64,000 nt of DNA from Hahella sp. HN01 (lineage in GTDB: Bacteria > Pseudomonadota > Gammaproteobacteria > Pseudomonadales > Oleiphilaceae), in assembly GCF_018986435.1 (NCBI RefSeq), contig NZ_JAHMIN010000009.1, forward strand, positions 25,962 through 89,961. The letters run 5' to 3'. Position 1 is the stretch's first letter. Each line of letters begins with the position of its first letter. Both the position numbers and the translations under genes were made by a program. The notes beneath the pieces were generated by a model. It saw nothing but the letters and a program-made list of their open reading frames with translations, searched no databases and was not told the origin of the DNA. Shown here in pieces: positions 39,612 through 49,160 of this stretch.

Positions 39612-40605
39612 GTGTCGCCCCTCCTTCGGATTCCATTTCCAGGAATTCAGTCTGTTGATTCGCGCCTTTGTTACGGGCGAATGTGAGCGCGCGGCGGGCG
39701 TTGGCGATCAGGGTTTCCGGAGTATCGCCTACATTCAACGTCGCCAGCCCCAGGCTAACGGTGACCGTGATCTCTCGCGTGCTCAGCGCCTGCTTGGCTT
39801 TCACTCTCAGCTGTGACGCCTTCTTTGCCGCCTCTCTGGAGTTGCAGTGAGGGAGCAGAATGATGAAGTCCACGTTTTCATAGCGGTAATAGCTGTCGAA
39901 CAGGCGTAGATTCTCGTGCAACATGCGCCCCAGCCTGTGCAGGATGTGGTCTTTATCGTCTGCGGAAGCGTGTTCCAGGGAGTTGCTGTCGATGCTCAAC
40001 GCGAGAATGGACAAGTCGGTGCCCTCCCGCTCGCTGCGCTGGATTTCCTTGTCGAGATCCTGAGTCAGATATTCGCGAGTGGAGGCGAGGGTAAGGTTAT
40101 CGGTACGGCGTAGTGGTTTGAGCTGCTGCTCTTTGATCTCACGCAGATACACAAAAGCCAGAGACATCGCCAGGCTTAATAGATAGATGAAGAAGATCTG
40201 CACTTTTTCCGGCCCTTGATAATAGCCGATAAGCGCGAGCGCCAGCGCGATGGAGTAAGCGGAAGTGACGATGGTCGCCACTTGAATCCGATAAATCAGA
40301 AAGGCGATCAACGGCACGATGTAGCACCATTGTTCGGCGGTGCCCGGGTAGCGCACCATAGCCGCCAGGGTGATGAGCACCAGAAATACCACTATCACAT
40401 GGGACAACCATAACGGAGCTGGCTGCTCTCCATGGCGTTGATTGAGCTTGCCGTTGGCCAGCAGCAGGCCAGCGAATACGCCGGAGACTCCAGCCATCAA
40501 CCACTCTGCGAAAAGTGCGGCGCCCAGCGCCAGAAGTGCGGCGACTACCGCCGCGAGAGAATAAGCTTTACTGCGCAGTTGGTTGTTCAGCTCAACGGGC
40601 GTCAT
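39601..40605 (-). CDS. Membrane protein with degenerate GGDEF domain (first of pair)
   Basis: The 334-residue protein has about six membrane helices (about 15-155) and a GGDEF-fold domain from about 165. The signature position reads ENVDF (243-247) and there is no RxxD inhibitory site that I can place, so it is probably inactive as a diguanylate cyclase. ATG start at 40605. Its 3' end overlaps the next gene by 11 bases. The two proteins have the same architecture and likely arose by duplication. Confidence 0.8.
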   Translation of the reverse strand: MTPVELNNQLRSKAYSLAAVVAALLALGAALFAEWLMAGVSGVFAGLLLANGKLNQRHGEQPAPLWLSHVIVVFLVLITLAAMVRYPGTAEQWCYIVPLIAFLIYRIQVATIVTSAYSIALALALIGYYQGPEKVQIFFIYLLSLAMSLAFVYLREIKEQQLKPLRRTDNLTLASTREYLTQDLDKEIQRSEREGTDLSILALSIDSNSLEHASADDKDHILHRLGRMLHENLRLFDSYYRYENVDFIILLPHCNSREAAKKASQLRVKAKQALSTREITVTVSLGLATLNVGDTPETLIANARRALTFARNKGANQQTEFLEMESEGGATLAG

Positions 40606-40655
40606 GTTGTTTTATATTATGCATCGAGGATTTGAGTATAAGTTGTCAGTATTAT

Positions 40656-40677
40656 TCAGCATTTGCTGATGTATAAT
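40656..40677 (+). promoter_or_regulatory. proA promoter -10 with adjacent palindrome
   Basis: The perfect -10 box TATAAT (40672-40677) stands about 50 bases before the chosen proA ATG. It is preceded directly by the inverted repeat TCAGCA-TT-TGCTGA (40656-40669), which fills the spacer. A TTGTCA at 40643-40648 is too far upstream (23 bases) for a normal -35, so an activator or other promoter form may be used. Confidence 0.4.
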
Positions 40678-40727
40678 AGCCAGTTTACATCATGTTTCGG
40701 AAATACCAAGCAGAGGTCTTAGACTGC

Positions 40728-41984
40728 ATGGATATAAATGCCTACATGCACGAAGTGGGGAGCGAAGCCCGCTCGGCGTCCCGTTTGATTGCTAAAGCAG
40801 ACACCGGCGTCAAGAACAAAGCGTTGATCGCTACTGCGGAAGCTATCGACGCCGCGCGAGAAGAACTGATGGCCGCTAACGGCAAGGATCTGGAATCCGG
40901 TCGGGCGAATGGCCTGGATGCAGCATTGCTGGATCGTCTGGAGCTGACGCCAGCCCGTATCGACGCCATGATCGAAGGTTTGCATCAGGTTGCTGCGCTG
41001 CCGGACCCGGTAGGCGAAATCACTGGCCTTAACTATCGCCCGAGCGGAATTCAGGTTGGCAAAATGCGCGTGCCGTTGGGCGTAGTGGGCATCATCTATG
41101 AGTCTCGCCCCAATGTGACCGTTGAAGCGGCCAGCCTGTGCTTGAAATCAGGCAACGCCACTATTCTGCGTGGGGGCTCCGAAGCTATTCATTCCAATCA
41201 GGCGATCGCCGCTTGTATCGAGAAAGGTCTGAAAGCCGCAGGCTTGCCGGCGTCGGTGGTGCAGGTGATCAAGACGACGGATCGGGCCGCTGTGGGCGAA
41301 CTGATTACCATGCCAGACTATGTCGACGTTATCGTACCTCGTGGCGGCAAGGGATTGATCGAACGCATCAGTCGCGAAGCGCGGGTGCCCGTCATCAAGC
41401 ATCTGGATGGCGTCTGCCATGTTTTTATTGACCGCGATGCGGATCTGAATAAAGCCCTGACTATTGCGGTTAACTCGAAAACCCAGCGTTATGGCACGTG
41501 TAATACCATGGAGACGCTATTGGTGGACGCGCCTGTCGCCGCAACCATTTTGCCGCAGTTGGCGCAAGCCTACGCCGAGAAAGGCGTTGAGTTGCGTGGC
41601 TGCGAGCGGACCCGGGAAATCCTGCCACAGGCGTTGAGCGCGGTAGAGGCGGACTGGTCTGAGGAATATCTTGCGCCGATACTGGCCATCAAAGTAGTGG
41701 AAGATCTGGACGACGCGATTGCTCATATCAATCACTATGGCTCGCAACATACTGATGCGATTGTGACGGAGAGCTACAGCAAAGGCCGTCGTTTTCTGAC
41801 GGAGGTGGATTCCAGCTCCGTGATGATCAACGCTTCCACGCGATTCGCTGACGGTTTCGAGTATGGCCTGGGCGCGGAAATCGGCATTTCCACCGATAAA
41901 ATTCACGCGCGCGGTCCCGTCGGTTTGGAAGGACTGACCTCACAAAAATACGTGGTGCTCGGGGATGGCCATATTCGGCAGTAA
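40728..41984 (+). CDS. proA: Gamma-glutamyl phosphate reductase ProA
   Basis: ProA reduces glutamyl-5-phosphate to glutamate semialdehyde in proline synthesis. The ATG at 40728 gives 418 residues starting [18 protein letters not shown], matching the usual N-terminus; an ATG 12 codons upstream is possible. The catalytic cysteine is in [31 protein letters not shown] is the cofactor-binding signature. nadD follows after 30 bases. Confidence 0.95.
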   Translation: MDINAYMHEVGSEARSASRLIAKADTGVKNKALIATAEAIDAAREELMAANGKDLESGRANGLDAALLDRLELTPARIDAMIEGLHQVAALPDPVGEITGLNYRPSGIQVGKMRVPLGVVGIIYESRPNVTVEAASLCLKSGNATILRGGSEAIHSNQAIAACIEKGLKAAGLPASVVQVIKTTDRAAVGELITMPDYVDVIVPRGGKGLIERISREARVPVIKHLDGVCHVFIDRDADLNKALTIAVNSKTQRYGTCNTMETLLVDAPVAATILPQLAQAYAEKGVELRGCERTREILPQALSAVEADWSEEYLAPILAIKVVEDLDDAIAHINHYGSQHTDAIVTESYSKGRRFLTEVDSSSVMINASTRFADGFEYGLGAEIGISTDKIHARGPVGLEGLTSQKYVVLGDGHIRQ

Positions 41985-42014
41985 CGGGCACGAGGAAAGA
42001 CTTCCTACCTGATC

Positions 42015-42674
42015 ATGCAGGAACATTCTCCCATAGTGCTGCTTGGCGGCACTTTTGACCCTATACACTTCGGTCACTTGCGTACGGCGCTGGAATTACA
42101 GCAGCACTTCGGCGAGATGGCTGAAGTGCGCCTGATTCCCTGTGGCGACCCTCGTCATCGCGCTGCGCCCAAGGCCTCTGGCGAGCATCGTCTGGCGATG
42201 CTGCGACTGGCGTTGGAAGGTGAGCCAAGCCTGCGCATTGACGAAGTTGAGGTGCGCAGAACCGGCGCCAGCTATACCGTGGATACGCTGTTGGAGCTGC
42301 GTCAGGAGGTCGGTAATCAGCGGCCGTTGGTATTCGTTATGGGGACAGACGCCTTTGAGTCGCTGCCAAAATGGCGAAGATGGCTGGAAATTATTCAATT
42401 AGCCCATATAATGGTGGTTAACAGACCGGGTTGGTCATTTTGTGAGCAAGGTGAGTTGGGAGATTTTTTGCGTCAGCACTCCGCAGAGAGCAATAACGAC
42501 CTGATACGCCAGCCTGCCGGAAAGGTTGGATTCATTACGCTTACCCAAATGGGAATTTCCAGTTCCAAGGTGCGTGAGCTAATCGGCTTGCGCCTATCCC
42601 CCCGTTTCTTACTACCGGATTCGGTGTGGCGATATATTCGCCAGCATCGTCTATATGGCGCTGTGAATGCCTAG
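42015..42674 (+). CDS. nadD: NadD, nicotinate-nucleotide adenylyltransferase
   Basis: NadD adenylylates nicotinate mononucleotide in NAD synthesis. The 219-residue protein carries the nucleotidyltransferase motif GGTFDPIHFGHLR near the N-terminus and ISSSKVRELI near the C-terminus. The proA-nadD-rsfS-rlmH order is conserved in pseudomonads. Confidence 0.95.
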   Translation: MQEHSPIVLLGGTFDPIHFGHLRTALELQQHFGEMAEVRLIPCGDPRHRAAPKASGEHRLAMLRLALEGEPSLRIDEVEVRRTGASYTVDTLLELRQEVGNQRPLVFVMGTDAFESLPKWRRWLEIIQLAHIMVVNRPGWSFCEQGELGDFLRQHSAESNNDLIRQPAGKVGFITLTQMGISSSKVRELIGLRLSPRFLLPDSVWRYIRQHRLYGAVNA

Positions 42675-42782
42675 GGCGCTTTTCCTTAATTATTGCAACG
42701 CGACAGTTATTGGAAACCGCTTGCGGGCGGCGGGCGCCGCATTATTTAAATATTCTTTAACCCCCCCCCTCTATGAGGCGTT
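42675..42782 (+). promoter_or_regulatory. rsfS leader with a nine-C tract
   Basis: The gap between nadD and rsfS holds a run of nine cytosines (42761-42769), preceded by AT-rich sequence and followed by the rsfS ribosome-binding site GAGG (42775-42778). No clear promoter or hairpin was identified. Confidence 0.35.
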
Positions 42783-43136
42783 ATGGAGACTGAAAATCTG
42801 AAAGAGATAGTCATTAAGGCACTGGAAGATATCAAAGCAAAAGATATCTCAGTGCTGGATGTAAAAGACCGCACTAGCGTAACGGACTACATGGTCATCG
42901 CCAGCGGAACCTCGAATCGTCACGTTAAATCCATCGCGGATAACGTCATTGCTGAAGTCAAAGCCAACGGCGGCCGTCCGCTGGGCTCTGAAGGCGGCAC
43001 GGCGTCTGATTGGATCCTCGTGGATCTGGGCGATATCGTGGTCCATGTCATGCTGCCGTCGTCCCGGGAGTTTTATGATCTGGAGCGCTTCTGGCGCGAT
43101 TCGCCAGTGGCGGAATCCATGTCGCATCACGTGTAA
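42783..43136 (+). CDS. rsfS: RsfS, ribosome silencing factor
   Basis: RsfS binds uL14 and blocks subunit joining when nutrients are limiting. The 117-residue protein has the family core [22 protein letters not shown], split by [15 protein letters not shown] and [10 protein letters not shown]. Upstream of rlmH, as usual. Confidence 0.94.
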   Translation: METENLKEIVIKALEDIKAKDISVLDVKDRTSVTDYMVIASGTSNRHVKSIADNVIAEVKANGGRPLGSEGGTASDWILVDLGDIVVHVMLPSSREFYDLERFWRDSPVAESMSHHV

Positions 43137-43176
43137 TTCCGGCGATAAAGTATTTATTGACGACTAAAGAATTACA

Positions 43177-43647
43177 GTGCGGATAAAGCTAATCGCAGTG
43201 GGCGGTAAAATGCCTGGCTGGGTTGAGCAGGGTTATAACGAGTACGTTAAACGTATGCCTCGTGACATGCCCTTGCAGCTCATCGAAATCCCCATGCCCA
43301 GGCGTCAAAAGAACGCGGACCCGCAAAAGCTCAAGATCCAGGAAGGAGAGAGCATTTTGCAATCGCTGGGCTCCAGCGATCATGTCGTCGCATTGGAAGT
43401 CGAAGGCAAGCCCTGGTCCACCCCTCAATTGTCGCAACAAATGGAGCGCTGGCGTATGTCCGGGCAGGATGTCGCTTTGCTGGTGGGGGGGCCGGACGGG
43501 TTAAGCGATGCGTGCCGAGCGAGAGCGAATCAGCAATGGTCGCTGTCGCCGTTGACGCTTCCGCATCCGTTGGTTCGAGTGCTGCTCGCAGAGCAACTTT
43601 ATCGAGCCTGGACCATATTGCAAGGACATCCTTACCACCGGGAGTAA
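43177..43647 (+). CDS. rlmH: RlmH, 23S rRNA pseudouridine-1915 N3-methyltransferase
   Basis: This SPOUT methyltransferase modifies helix 69 of 23S rRNA. The 156-residue protein starts with GTG and reads [20 protein letters not shown]. The cofactor loop [10 protein letters not shown] and the C-terminal [19 protein letters not shown] and HPYHRE are diagnostic. Confidence 0.96.
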   Translation: MRIKLIAVGGKMPGWVEQGYNEYVKRMPRDMPLQLIEIPMPRRQKNADPQKLKIQEGESILQSLGSSDHVVALEVEGKPWSTPQLSQQMERWRMSGQDVALLVGGPDGLSDACRARANQQWSLSPLTLPHPLVRVLLAEQLYRAWTILQGHPYHRE

Positions 43648-43937
43648 TCGCTATACTGGCGTCTGGCCTGATCGAGGGTGACAGCGGGCGGGTCGTATTG
43701 ACGGCCCCGACCCTTGAGCCTGATTCTGGACTGAAGACTGAGCTGAGTCGCCTTTCAATTATGGGAAGCTTAGGAAAAGGGAAAATAAAAGGTAAGTATG
43801 GGAAAAATGGAAAGATAGTAAGTACCGTCCTCGGATAGATAGGACTAAGATAATAGCGCCTGCGTCCGCGATCAGACTAATATCTACCGGCGGAGCCTGA
43901 CATAACCAGCAACTGACGGTATTGACCACATAGAACC
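43648..43937. other. rlmH-mrdA spacer, no supported gene
   Basis: A 290-base gap. Its second half is purine-rich (A/G-rich stretch at about 43765-43825). An open frame covering 43512-43838 is mostly antisense-free shadow of rlmH in another frame and has no recognisable protein features. A promoter for the mrdA-rodA group may lie here, but I could not identify one with confidence. Confidence 0.4.
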
Positions 43938-45803
43938 ATGGCTTCTCGAGAGCTAAAAGACCACTTCCGCGAGCAACGCATTTTTTTCCATCGGGCCATT
44001 TGGGCTGCTCTGGGAGTGATCGCCCTGAGTATCGCGCTGTTCGCCCGCTATTACTACCTGCAAATCAGTCAACACGAAGTCTATAAGACCCTCTCCGACC
44101 GTAACCGCATGCAATTGCAGTCCATCACGCCCACTCGTGGCCTGATCTATGATCGCAGCGGCGTTTTGCTGGCGGATAACCAGCCCACATTTTCCCTCAC
44201 ACTTGTGAAAGAGCGGACCAAAGATGTGGACGCCACCATCGCGGAACTGCAGGACATTCTTGAGATTACGGACGACGATGTGGAGTCGTTCCGAAAACGC
44301 ATGGGGCAGCGCAGACGGCCTTATGAGTCAGTGACCCTGAAATCGCGTCTGACTGAGGAGGAAATTGCTCGCATCGCCGTGAACCGACACCTCCTCGCGG
44401 GCGTTGAAGTCGAGGCGGAGTTGATCCGCTATTATCCGTTGGGCGACACCCTGGCCCATGTGCTGGGATATGTCGGTCGCATCAGTGAGCGGGAACTGAA
44501 ACAGGTCGATCCCTCCAATTACAGCGGCACCCAGTATTACGGCAAGCTTGGAGTGGAGCGCCATTATGAGAGCCTGCTGCATGGCTCTGTTGGCTATCAG
44601 ACGGTAGAGACTGACGCGCGAGGGCGCGTGCTGAGAGTCCTGGACCGTGTTGCGCCAACCCCGGGCGCGGATATTTCAATTTATTTGGATGTCAATTTAC
44701 AGCGCGCCGCAATTGAAGCACTGGATGGTCGACGGGGCGCGGTCGTGGCGATAGAGCCTTCCACCGGCGGGATTCTCGCGCTGGTCAGTACGCCCAGTTT
44801 TGATCCCAACCTGTTTGTTACCGGCATCGACTCCGCGACCTACAAAGCGCTGCAGGACTCGCCGGACATTCCTCTTTTTAACCGCGCGCTGCGTGGCCAG
44901 TATCCGCCTGGATCCACCATCAAGCCATTTCTTGGTTTGGCGGGACTGGATACGGAAACCATCAACGTCAATTCCCGGGTATGGGACCCAGGCTGGTATC
45001 AACTTAAAAACGATGACCGCAAGTATCGCGACTGGAAGCGCTCCGGTCATGGTTGGGTGGACCTCAACGCGTCCATTGAGCAGTCTTGCGACGTTTTCTT
45101 CTATGACATGGCCTTCAAAATGGGGGTCGATAATATGTATGCCTACATGGCGCAGTTCGGTTTCGGCGAGCAGATGGTTTACGACATCGACGAGGCTCAG
45201 GACGGCATCTTGCCCTCGCGGGAGTGGAAGCGTGCGGCGCGGCGGCTTCCCTGGTTTCCTGGCGATTCGTTGAATATGGGAATTGGTCAGGGCTTTATGC
45301 TTTCCACTCCCATGCAGTTGGCCACGGCGACGGCGGTTTTGGCTAATCGAGGCAAGTGGGTGCGTCCCCGTTTGATCAAGACCATCAATGAAAGTGAAGT
45401 GGCTGATATTGAGTCGCCTCCTGACGTTACGCTCAAGCAGGAGTGGTACTGGAACTATGTGATCAAGGCGATGGAAGGCGTTATGCATGGGCGTCACGGC
45501 ACTGCCCGTTCCAGTGGTAAGGACTCCTCCTACAAAATGGCGGGGAAAACCGGGACGGCGCAGGTGATCGGCATCAAACAGAACGCCGTGTACGACGCGG
45601 AAGCCATCGCTGAACGCCATCGCGACCATGCGCTTTTCGTTGGGTTTGCGCCAGTGGACAACCCCAAAATTGCGGTGGCGGTATTGGTCGAAAACGGCGG
45701 CGGCGGTAGCGGCGCCGCTGCGCCTGTGGCGCGCAAGATGTTTGACGCTTACCTGGTTGGGCCCAAGTTGGAGCCGGGGCAGATGCAGGCGGCTTCGCCC
45801 TGA
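43938..45803 (+). CDS. mrdA: Penicillin-binding protein 2 (elongasome transpeptidase)
   Basis: PBP2 cross-links peptidoglycan during lateral wall growth with RodA. The 621-residue protein has one N-terminal membrane helix (about 20-42), a PBP dimer domain with ITPTRGLIYDRSG, and the transpeptidase domain. Active-site serine S326 lies in PPGSTIKP (SxxK), followed by the SCD box in IEQSCDVFFYD and the KTGTAQ motif. rodA follows, giving the usual mrdA-rodA pair. Confidence 0.97.
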   Translation: MASRELKDHFREQRIFFHRAIWAALGVIALSIALFARYYYLQISQHEVYKTLSDRNRMQLQSITPTRGLIYDRSGVLLADNQPTFSLTLVKERTKDVDATIAELQDILEITDDDVESFRKRMGQRRRPYESVTLKSRLTEEEIARIAVNRHLLAGVEVEAELIRYYPLGDTLAHVLGYVGRISERELKQVDPSNYSGTQYYGKLGVERHYESLLHGSVGYQTVETDARGRVLRVLDRVAPTPGADISIYLDVNLQRAAIEALDGRRGAVVAIEPSTGGILALVSTPSFDPNLFVTGIDSATYKALQDSPDIPLFNRALRGQYPPGSTIKPFLGLAGLDTETINVNSRVWDPGWYQLKNDDRKYRDWKRSGHGWVDLNASIEQSCDVFFYDMAFKMGVDNMYAYMAQFGFGEQMVYDIDEAQDGILPSREWKRAARRLPWFPGDSLNMGIGQGFMLSTPMQLATATAVLANRGKWVRPRLIKTINESEVADIESPPDVTLKQEWYWNYVIKAMEGVMHGRHGTARSSGKDSSYKMAGKTGTAQVIGIKQNAVYDAEAIAERHRDHALFVGFAPVDNPKIAVAVLVENGGGGSGAAAPVARKMFDAYLVGPKLEPGQMQAASP

Positions 45804-45901
45804 ACTAGATTTGTATTGATGCGCGGGCGCGTCCCGTTGCGACTATTACTATAAACATTCATCCCGGCCAAAGTCGGGTGACGCAGATCGATACTTGGGA
45901 T

Positions 45902-47053
45902 ATGAAAAGCAGCGATTTCGTAAGGCAGTTACCCGGCGGTGAGGCGCATTTCAGTCGACCTCGCACGCTTGCCAGCATTCTTCACATTGACGTTCCGCTA
46001 TTCACTTTGCTGCTGACGCTCGTGCTTGGCGGTTTGTTCGTGCTGTATAGCGGCAGTGAAAAAAGCATGCCAGATGTGGCCAGGCAAGGCATTCACTTTG
46101 CTGTCGCCTCTTCTTTGATGCTGATTCTGGCTCGATTTGATCCACAAGTATTTCGCCGCTGGGCTCCTTGGGTATTTTTTCTTGGACTGGCCGGTTTGGT
46201 GGCGGTATTGGTGTTCGGCAGCGACGCCAAAGGCGCGCAGCGCTGGCTGAAAATTCCTGGCGTCAACGTACGGGTGCAGCCATCGGAATTTATGAAGCTG
46301 GCGGTGCCGATGATGGTGGCCTGGTACCTCTCGGATCGTATTTTACCCCCATCTTTCAAACATATTATCGGGGCGCTGATCATCATTTTTGTCCCCGCCG
46401 CCCTGATCGCCAAGCAGCCTGATCTGGGAACGGCGATCCTGATCGCCGCGTCAGGCGTTTTCGTGCTGTTATTCGCAGGACTTGGACTGCGTTGGATTCT
46501 CGGCTGTCTGGCGGGCGTTGCGGCGCTGGCGCCGGCGATGTGGTTTTTCGTTATGCATGATTACCAAAAGCAGCGGGTGCTGACATTCCTTGATCCCGAG
46601 TCGGACCCTTTACGCACAGGCTGGAATATCATTCAGTCCAAAACGGCGATTGGCTCCGGCGGCTTTGGCGGTAAAGGCTGGCTGGAAGGCACTCAATCCC
46701 ATTTGGACTTCCTGCCGGAGAGCCACACGGACTTTATTATCGCTGTGCTGGCGGAGGAGTTCGGCTATATCGGCGTGGCCTGTATTCTTACGCTGTATAT
46801 GATGATTATCGGTCGCGGGCTATATATCGCGGCTAACGGTCAGGATACGTTTTCCCGTCTGCTGGCGGGATCGCTGATCATGACGTTCTTCGTTTATGTT
46901 TTCGTCAATATGGGCATGGTGAGCGGCATACTTCCGGTCGTTGGCGTGCCCTTGCCATTGGTCAGTTACGGCGGTACGTCCGTGCTTACCCTGATGGCGT
47001 CGTTCGGCATACTGATGTCGATTCATACTCATAAGAAAATGCTGTCCAGATAA
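45902..47053 (+). CDS. rodA: RodA, elongasome peptidoglycan polymerase (SEDS family)
   Basis: RodA is the glycosyltransferase partner of PBP2. With the ATG at 45902 the protein has 383 residues; a GTG at 45878 would add eight. About ten membrane helices are visible. SEDS motifs include WLEGTQSHLDFLPESHTDFI and VPLPLVSYGGTSVL. It is distinct from the ftsW copy in the dcw cluster. Confidence 0.95.
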   Translation: MKSSDFVRQLPGGEAHFSRPRTLASILHIDVPLFTLLLTLVLGGLFVLYSGSEKSMPDVARQGIHFAVASSLMLILARFDPQVFRRWAPWVFFLGLAGLVAVLVFGSDAKGAQRWLKIPGVNVRVQPSEFMKLAVPMMVAWYLSDRILPPSFKHIIGALIIIFVPAALIAKQPDLGTAILIAASGVFVLLFAGLGLRWILGCLAGVAALAPAMWFFVMHDYQKQRVLTFLDPESDPLRTGWNIIQSKTAIGSGGFGGKGWLEGTQSHLDFLPESHTDFIIAVLAEEFGYIGVACILTLYMMIIGRGLYIAANGQDTFSRLLAGSLIMTFFVYVFVNMGMVSGILPVVGVPLPLVSYGGTSVLTLMASFGILMSIHTHKKMLSR

Positions 47054-47108
47054 ACTCACGAGGCAGTCCTGCTGTAAGGTGGGGCCTCCTCCGAGACGAA
47101 GGGGATCT

Positions 47109-48164
47109 ATGCAATCCTGGAACATTCCTCAAAGAATAAAAAAGTCCGCGCTGGCGATGCTTGTACTCAGCGCGTTGAGCGCAGGCGTGGCGAATGCGGC
47201 GGAAGAAAACGTCGCCTACAAGACTCACCCGGAAGCCAAAAAATTTATCGCCACCATGGCGACCAAGCATGGCTTTGATAAGGCGCAGCTGCAGCAAATT
47301 TTCTCGGGCGCTGAGAAAAAACAGGACATTATCGACGCGATGAAGCGGCCGGCGGAGAAAGTGCTGGAATGGAAGGACTATCGCCGGATATTTCTCACCG
47401 ACCAGCGCGTTGCCGGCGGTAAGGAGTTTATGAAGGAGAACAAGGACGCGTTGCTTCGGGCTGAAGCGCAATATGGCGTCCCGGCGCAGGTCATCACGGC
47501 GATTATTGGCGTGGAAACTCTGTATGGTCGCCATAAGGGGCGCTACCGGGTTATTGACGCCTTATCTACGCTGGCGTTTGATTACCCGCCGCGTAGCAAG
47601 TTCTTCCGCAGCGAACTGGAGCAATACCTGTTGCTTGGTCGAGAGCAGGGCTTTGATGTCATGAGCCTGACCGGCTCTTATGCGGGCGCAATGGGGTATG
47701 GGCAGTTCATACCTAGCAGTTACCGCAGCTATGCCGTTGATTTTAATGACGATAAGATTGCTGATATTCTGACTGACAAAACGGATGCGATTGGCAGCGT
47801 GGCCAATTACCTGGCGCGACATGGCTGGCGTCAGGGCGAGGGCGTGGCGATGCAGGTCGAGATGCAAAAAGCGCCGCCTGCCTCGTTATTGCCGAAGAAA
47901 CAGAAGCCGGCGCAAAGCGTCGGTAAATTGAAAAAGGCGGGTGTGCCCGTCCCTGAGTCATTGGATGATAAAACTCGCGCCAGACTGATGGCGTTGGAGG
48001 CGGAATCCGGCAAGGAATATTGGCTGGGACTACAGAATTTTTATGTGATAACCCGCTATAACCACAGCGATTTATACGCCATGGCGGTGTTCCAACTCAG
48101 TGAGGCGATAAGAAACGATGATTCGAGCAATACGGACGGGCCAGCGGACGCGACTGGGGCTTAA
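47109..48164 (+). CDS. mltB: Lytic murein transglycosylase B (MltB)
   Basis: This family GH103 enzyme cleaves glycan strands with formation of anhydro-MurNAc. The ATG at 47109 (AAGGGG upstream) gives 351 residues with a signal peptide (cleavage about VANA-AEEN at 30). It has no lipobox, so it is probably soluble and periplasmic. The catalytic glutamate is E136 in IIGVETLYGRHKG. SYAGAMGYGQFIPSSYR is also characteristic. It overlaps rlpA by 47 bases. Confidence 0.94.
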   Translation: MQSWNIPQRIKKSALAMLVLSALSAGVANAAEENVAYKTHPEAKKFIATMATKHGFDKAQLQQIFSGAEKKQDIIDAMKRPAEKVLEWKDYRRIFLTDQRVAGGKEFMKENKDALLRAEAQYGVPAQVITAIIGVETLYGRHKGRYRVIDALSTLAFDYPPRSKFFRSELEQYLLLGREQGFDVMSLTGSYAGAMGYGQFIPSSYRSYAVDFNDDKIADILTDKTDAIGSVANYLARHGWRQGEGVAMQVEMQKAPPASLLPKKQKPAQSVGKLKKAGVPVPESLDDKTRARLMALEAESGKEYWLGLQNFYVITRYNHSDLYAMAVFQLSEAIRNDDSSNTDGPADATGA

Positions 48165-49020
48165 CGCCCTGACGTTGCTGATGGTCCTGTTGGCGGCGGG
48201 GTGCTCCACGACGCCTTCCTCCCGCTATCATATTCAGAACGATCGGGGACCGGACGGGGATGTGGACCTGAGCCACCTGAAAGAGCCGACTCCCCGCAAA
48301 GAGCCGCGTAGTCGCGGCGGTAACAAAAGCCCTTATTCTGTTTGGGGTAAAACCTACTACGTGATGAACACCAGCGACGGCTATGTGGAAGAAGGCGTGG
48401 CTTCCTGGTATGGAACCAAGTTTCACGGCTATAAGACGTCTAACGGCGAAACATACAACATGTATGACTACACCGCCGCCCATAAAAGCCTGCCTTTGCC
48501 TACTTATGTGCGGGTGACCAATCTGGAGAATGGCCGCAGCGTGATCGTGCGGGTGAATGATCGCGGCCCGTTCCATGGCGGCAGATTGATTGATTTATCC
48601 TACGCGGCGGCGAAAAAGTTGGGTTATGACAAGAAGGGCACCGCCCGCGTAAGAGTGGAAGTGGTGACGGAAGCCACGACGCCCGCCCAGGTGGCGCACG
48701 CGGCGACTTCCAAGCCTGTTGTGACGTCGGCTCCGACACCAGCGCCAACACCAACACCTTCGGGCGCTGCGCAAGGATATTTTTTACAGGTGGGAGCGTT
48801 CAGCACGGAACTGGGGGCGATTAAAGTGCGCAACCACATCAGCTCACTGCTGGATGCGCCAGTCTTCGTCAGCAAACCGGAAACAGATTCGATCTACCGG
48901 GTGAGAGTTGGGCCTTTCGTGAAAGAGGAAGAAGCCGCTCGTTTTCTGGACATTCTGCAGCGCGCAGCCTATCCGGAAACCATGCTGATCAAGCGGGCGC
49001 TGAACAATCCCAGCATTTGA
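48118..49020 (+). CDS. rlpA: RlpA, septal-ring lytic transglycosylase lipoprotein
   Basis: The 300-residue lipoprotein has a lipobox LLAAGC (C29). The double-psi beta-barrel domain follows (about 95-185, with GVASWYGTKFHGYKTSNGE and VRVNDRGPFHGGR), then a proline/threonine-rich linker and a C-terminal SPOR domain (about 218-298), which binds denuded septal glycan. In Pseudomonas RlpA cleaves such glycans; activity here is inferred. It starts within the mltB 3' end. Confidence 0.94.
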   Translation: MIRAIRTGQRTRLGLNALTLLMVLLAAGCSTTPSSRYHIQNDRGPDGDVDLSHLKEPTPRKEPRSRGGNKSPYSVWGKTYYVMNTSDGYVEEGVASWYGTKFHGYKTSNGETYNMYDYTAAHKSLPLPTYVRVTNLENGRSVIVRVNDRGPFHGGRLIDLSYAAAKKLGYDKKGTARVRVEVVTEATTPAQVAHAATSKPVVTSAPTPAPTPTPSGAAQGYFLQVGAFSTELGAIKVRNHISSLLDAPVFVSKPETDSIYRVRVGPFVKEEEAARFLDILQRAAYPETMLIKRALNNPSI

Positions 49021-49066
49021 ACGCTGGGTTACGGGTTACTGCAAGTTAATGCGACAGAGTTTCAGT

Positions 49067-49092
49067 TCGGGGTGAATTAACCCCGGCTTTCC
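49067..49092 (+). terminator. Possible terminator after rlpA
   Basis: CGGGGT (49068-49073) pairs with ACCCCG (49080-49085) around GAATTA, followed by GCTTTCC. The short stem and poor T-run make this a weak candidate; it could attenuate transcription into dacC. Confidence 0.35.
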
Positions 49093-49160
49093 GTTACTAT
49101 TCAGCAGCAAAACCGCGACCTAATCACACACAAATCCAAGTAAAAGCCAGAGAACCAATC

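Noticed and set aside
43512..43838. 108-residue ORF overlapping rlmH
   Set aside because: More than a third of it lies in rlmH in a different frame; low-complexity Gly/Lys-rich end; no family resemblance.
44697..45629. 310-residue open frame on - strand
   Set aside because: Antisense to mrdA; no features of its own.
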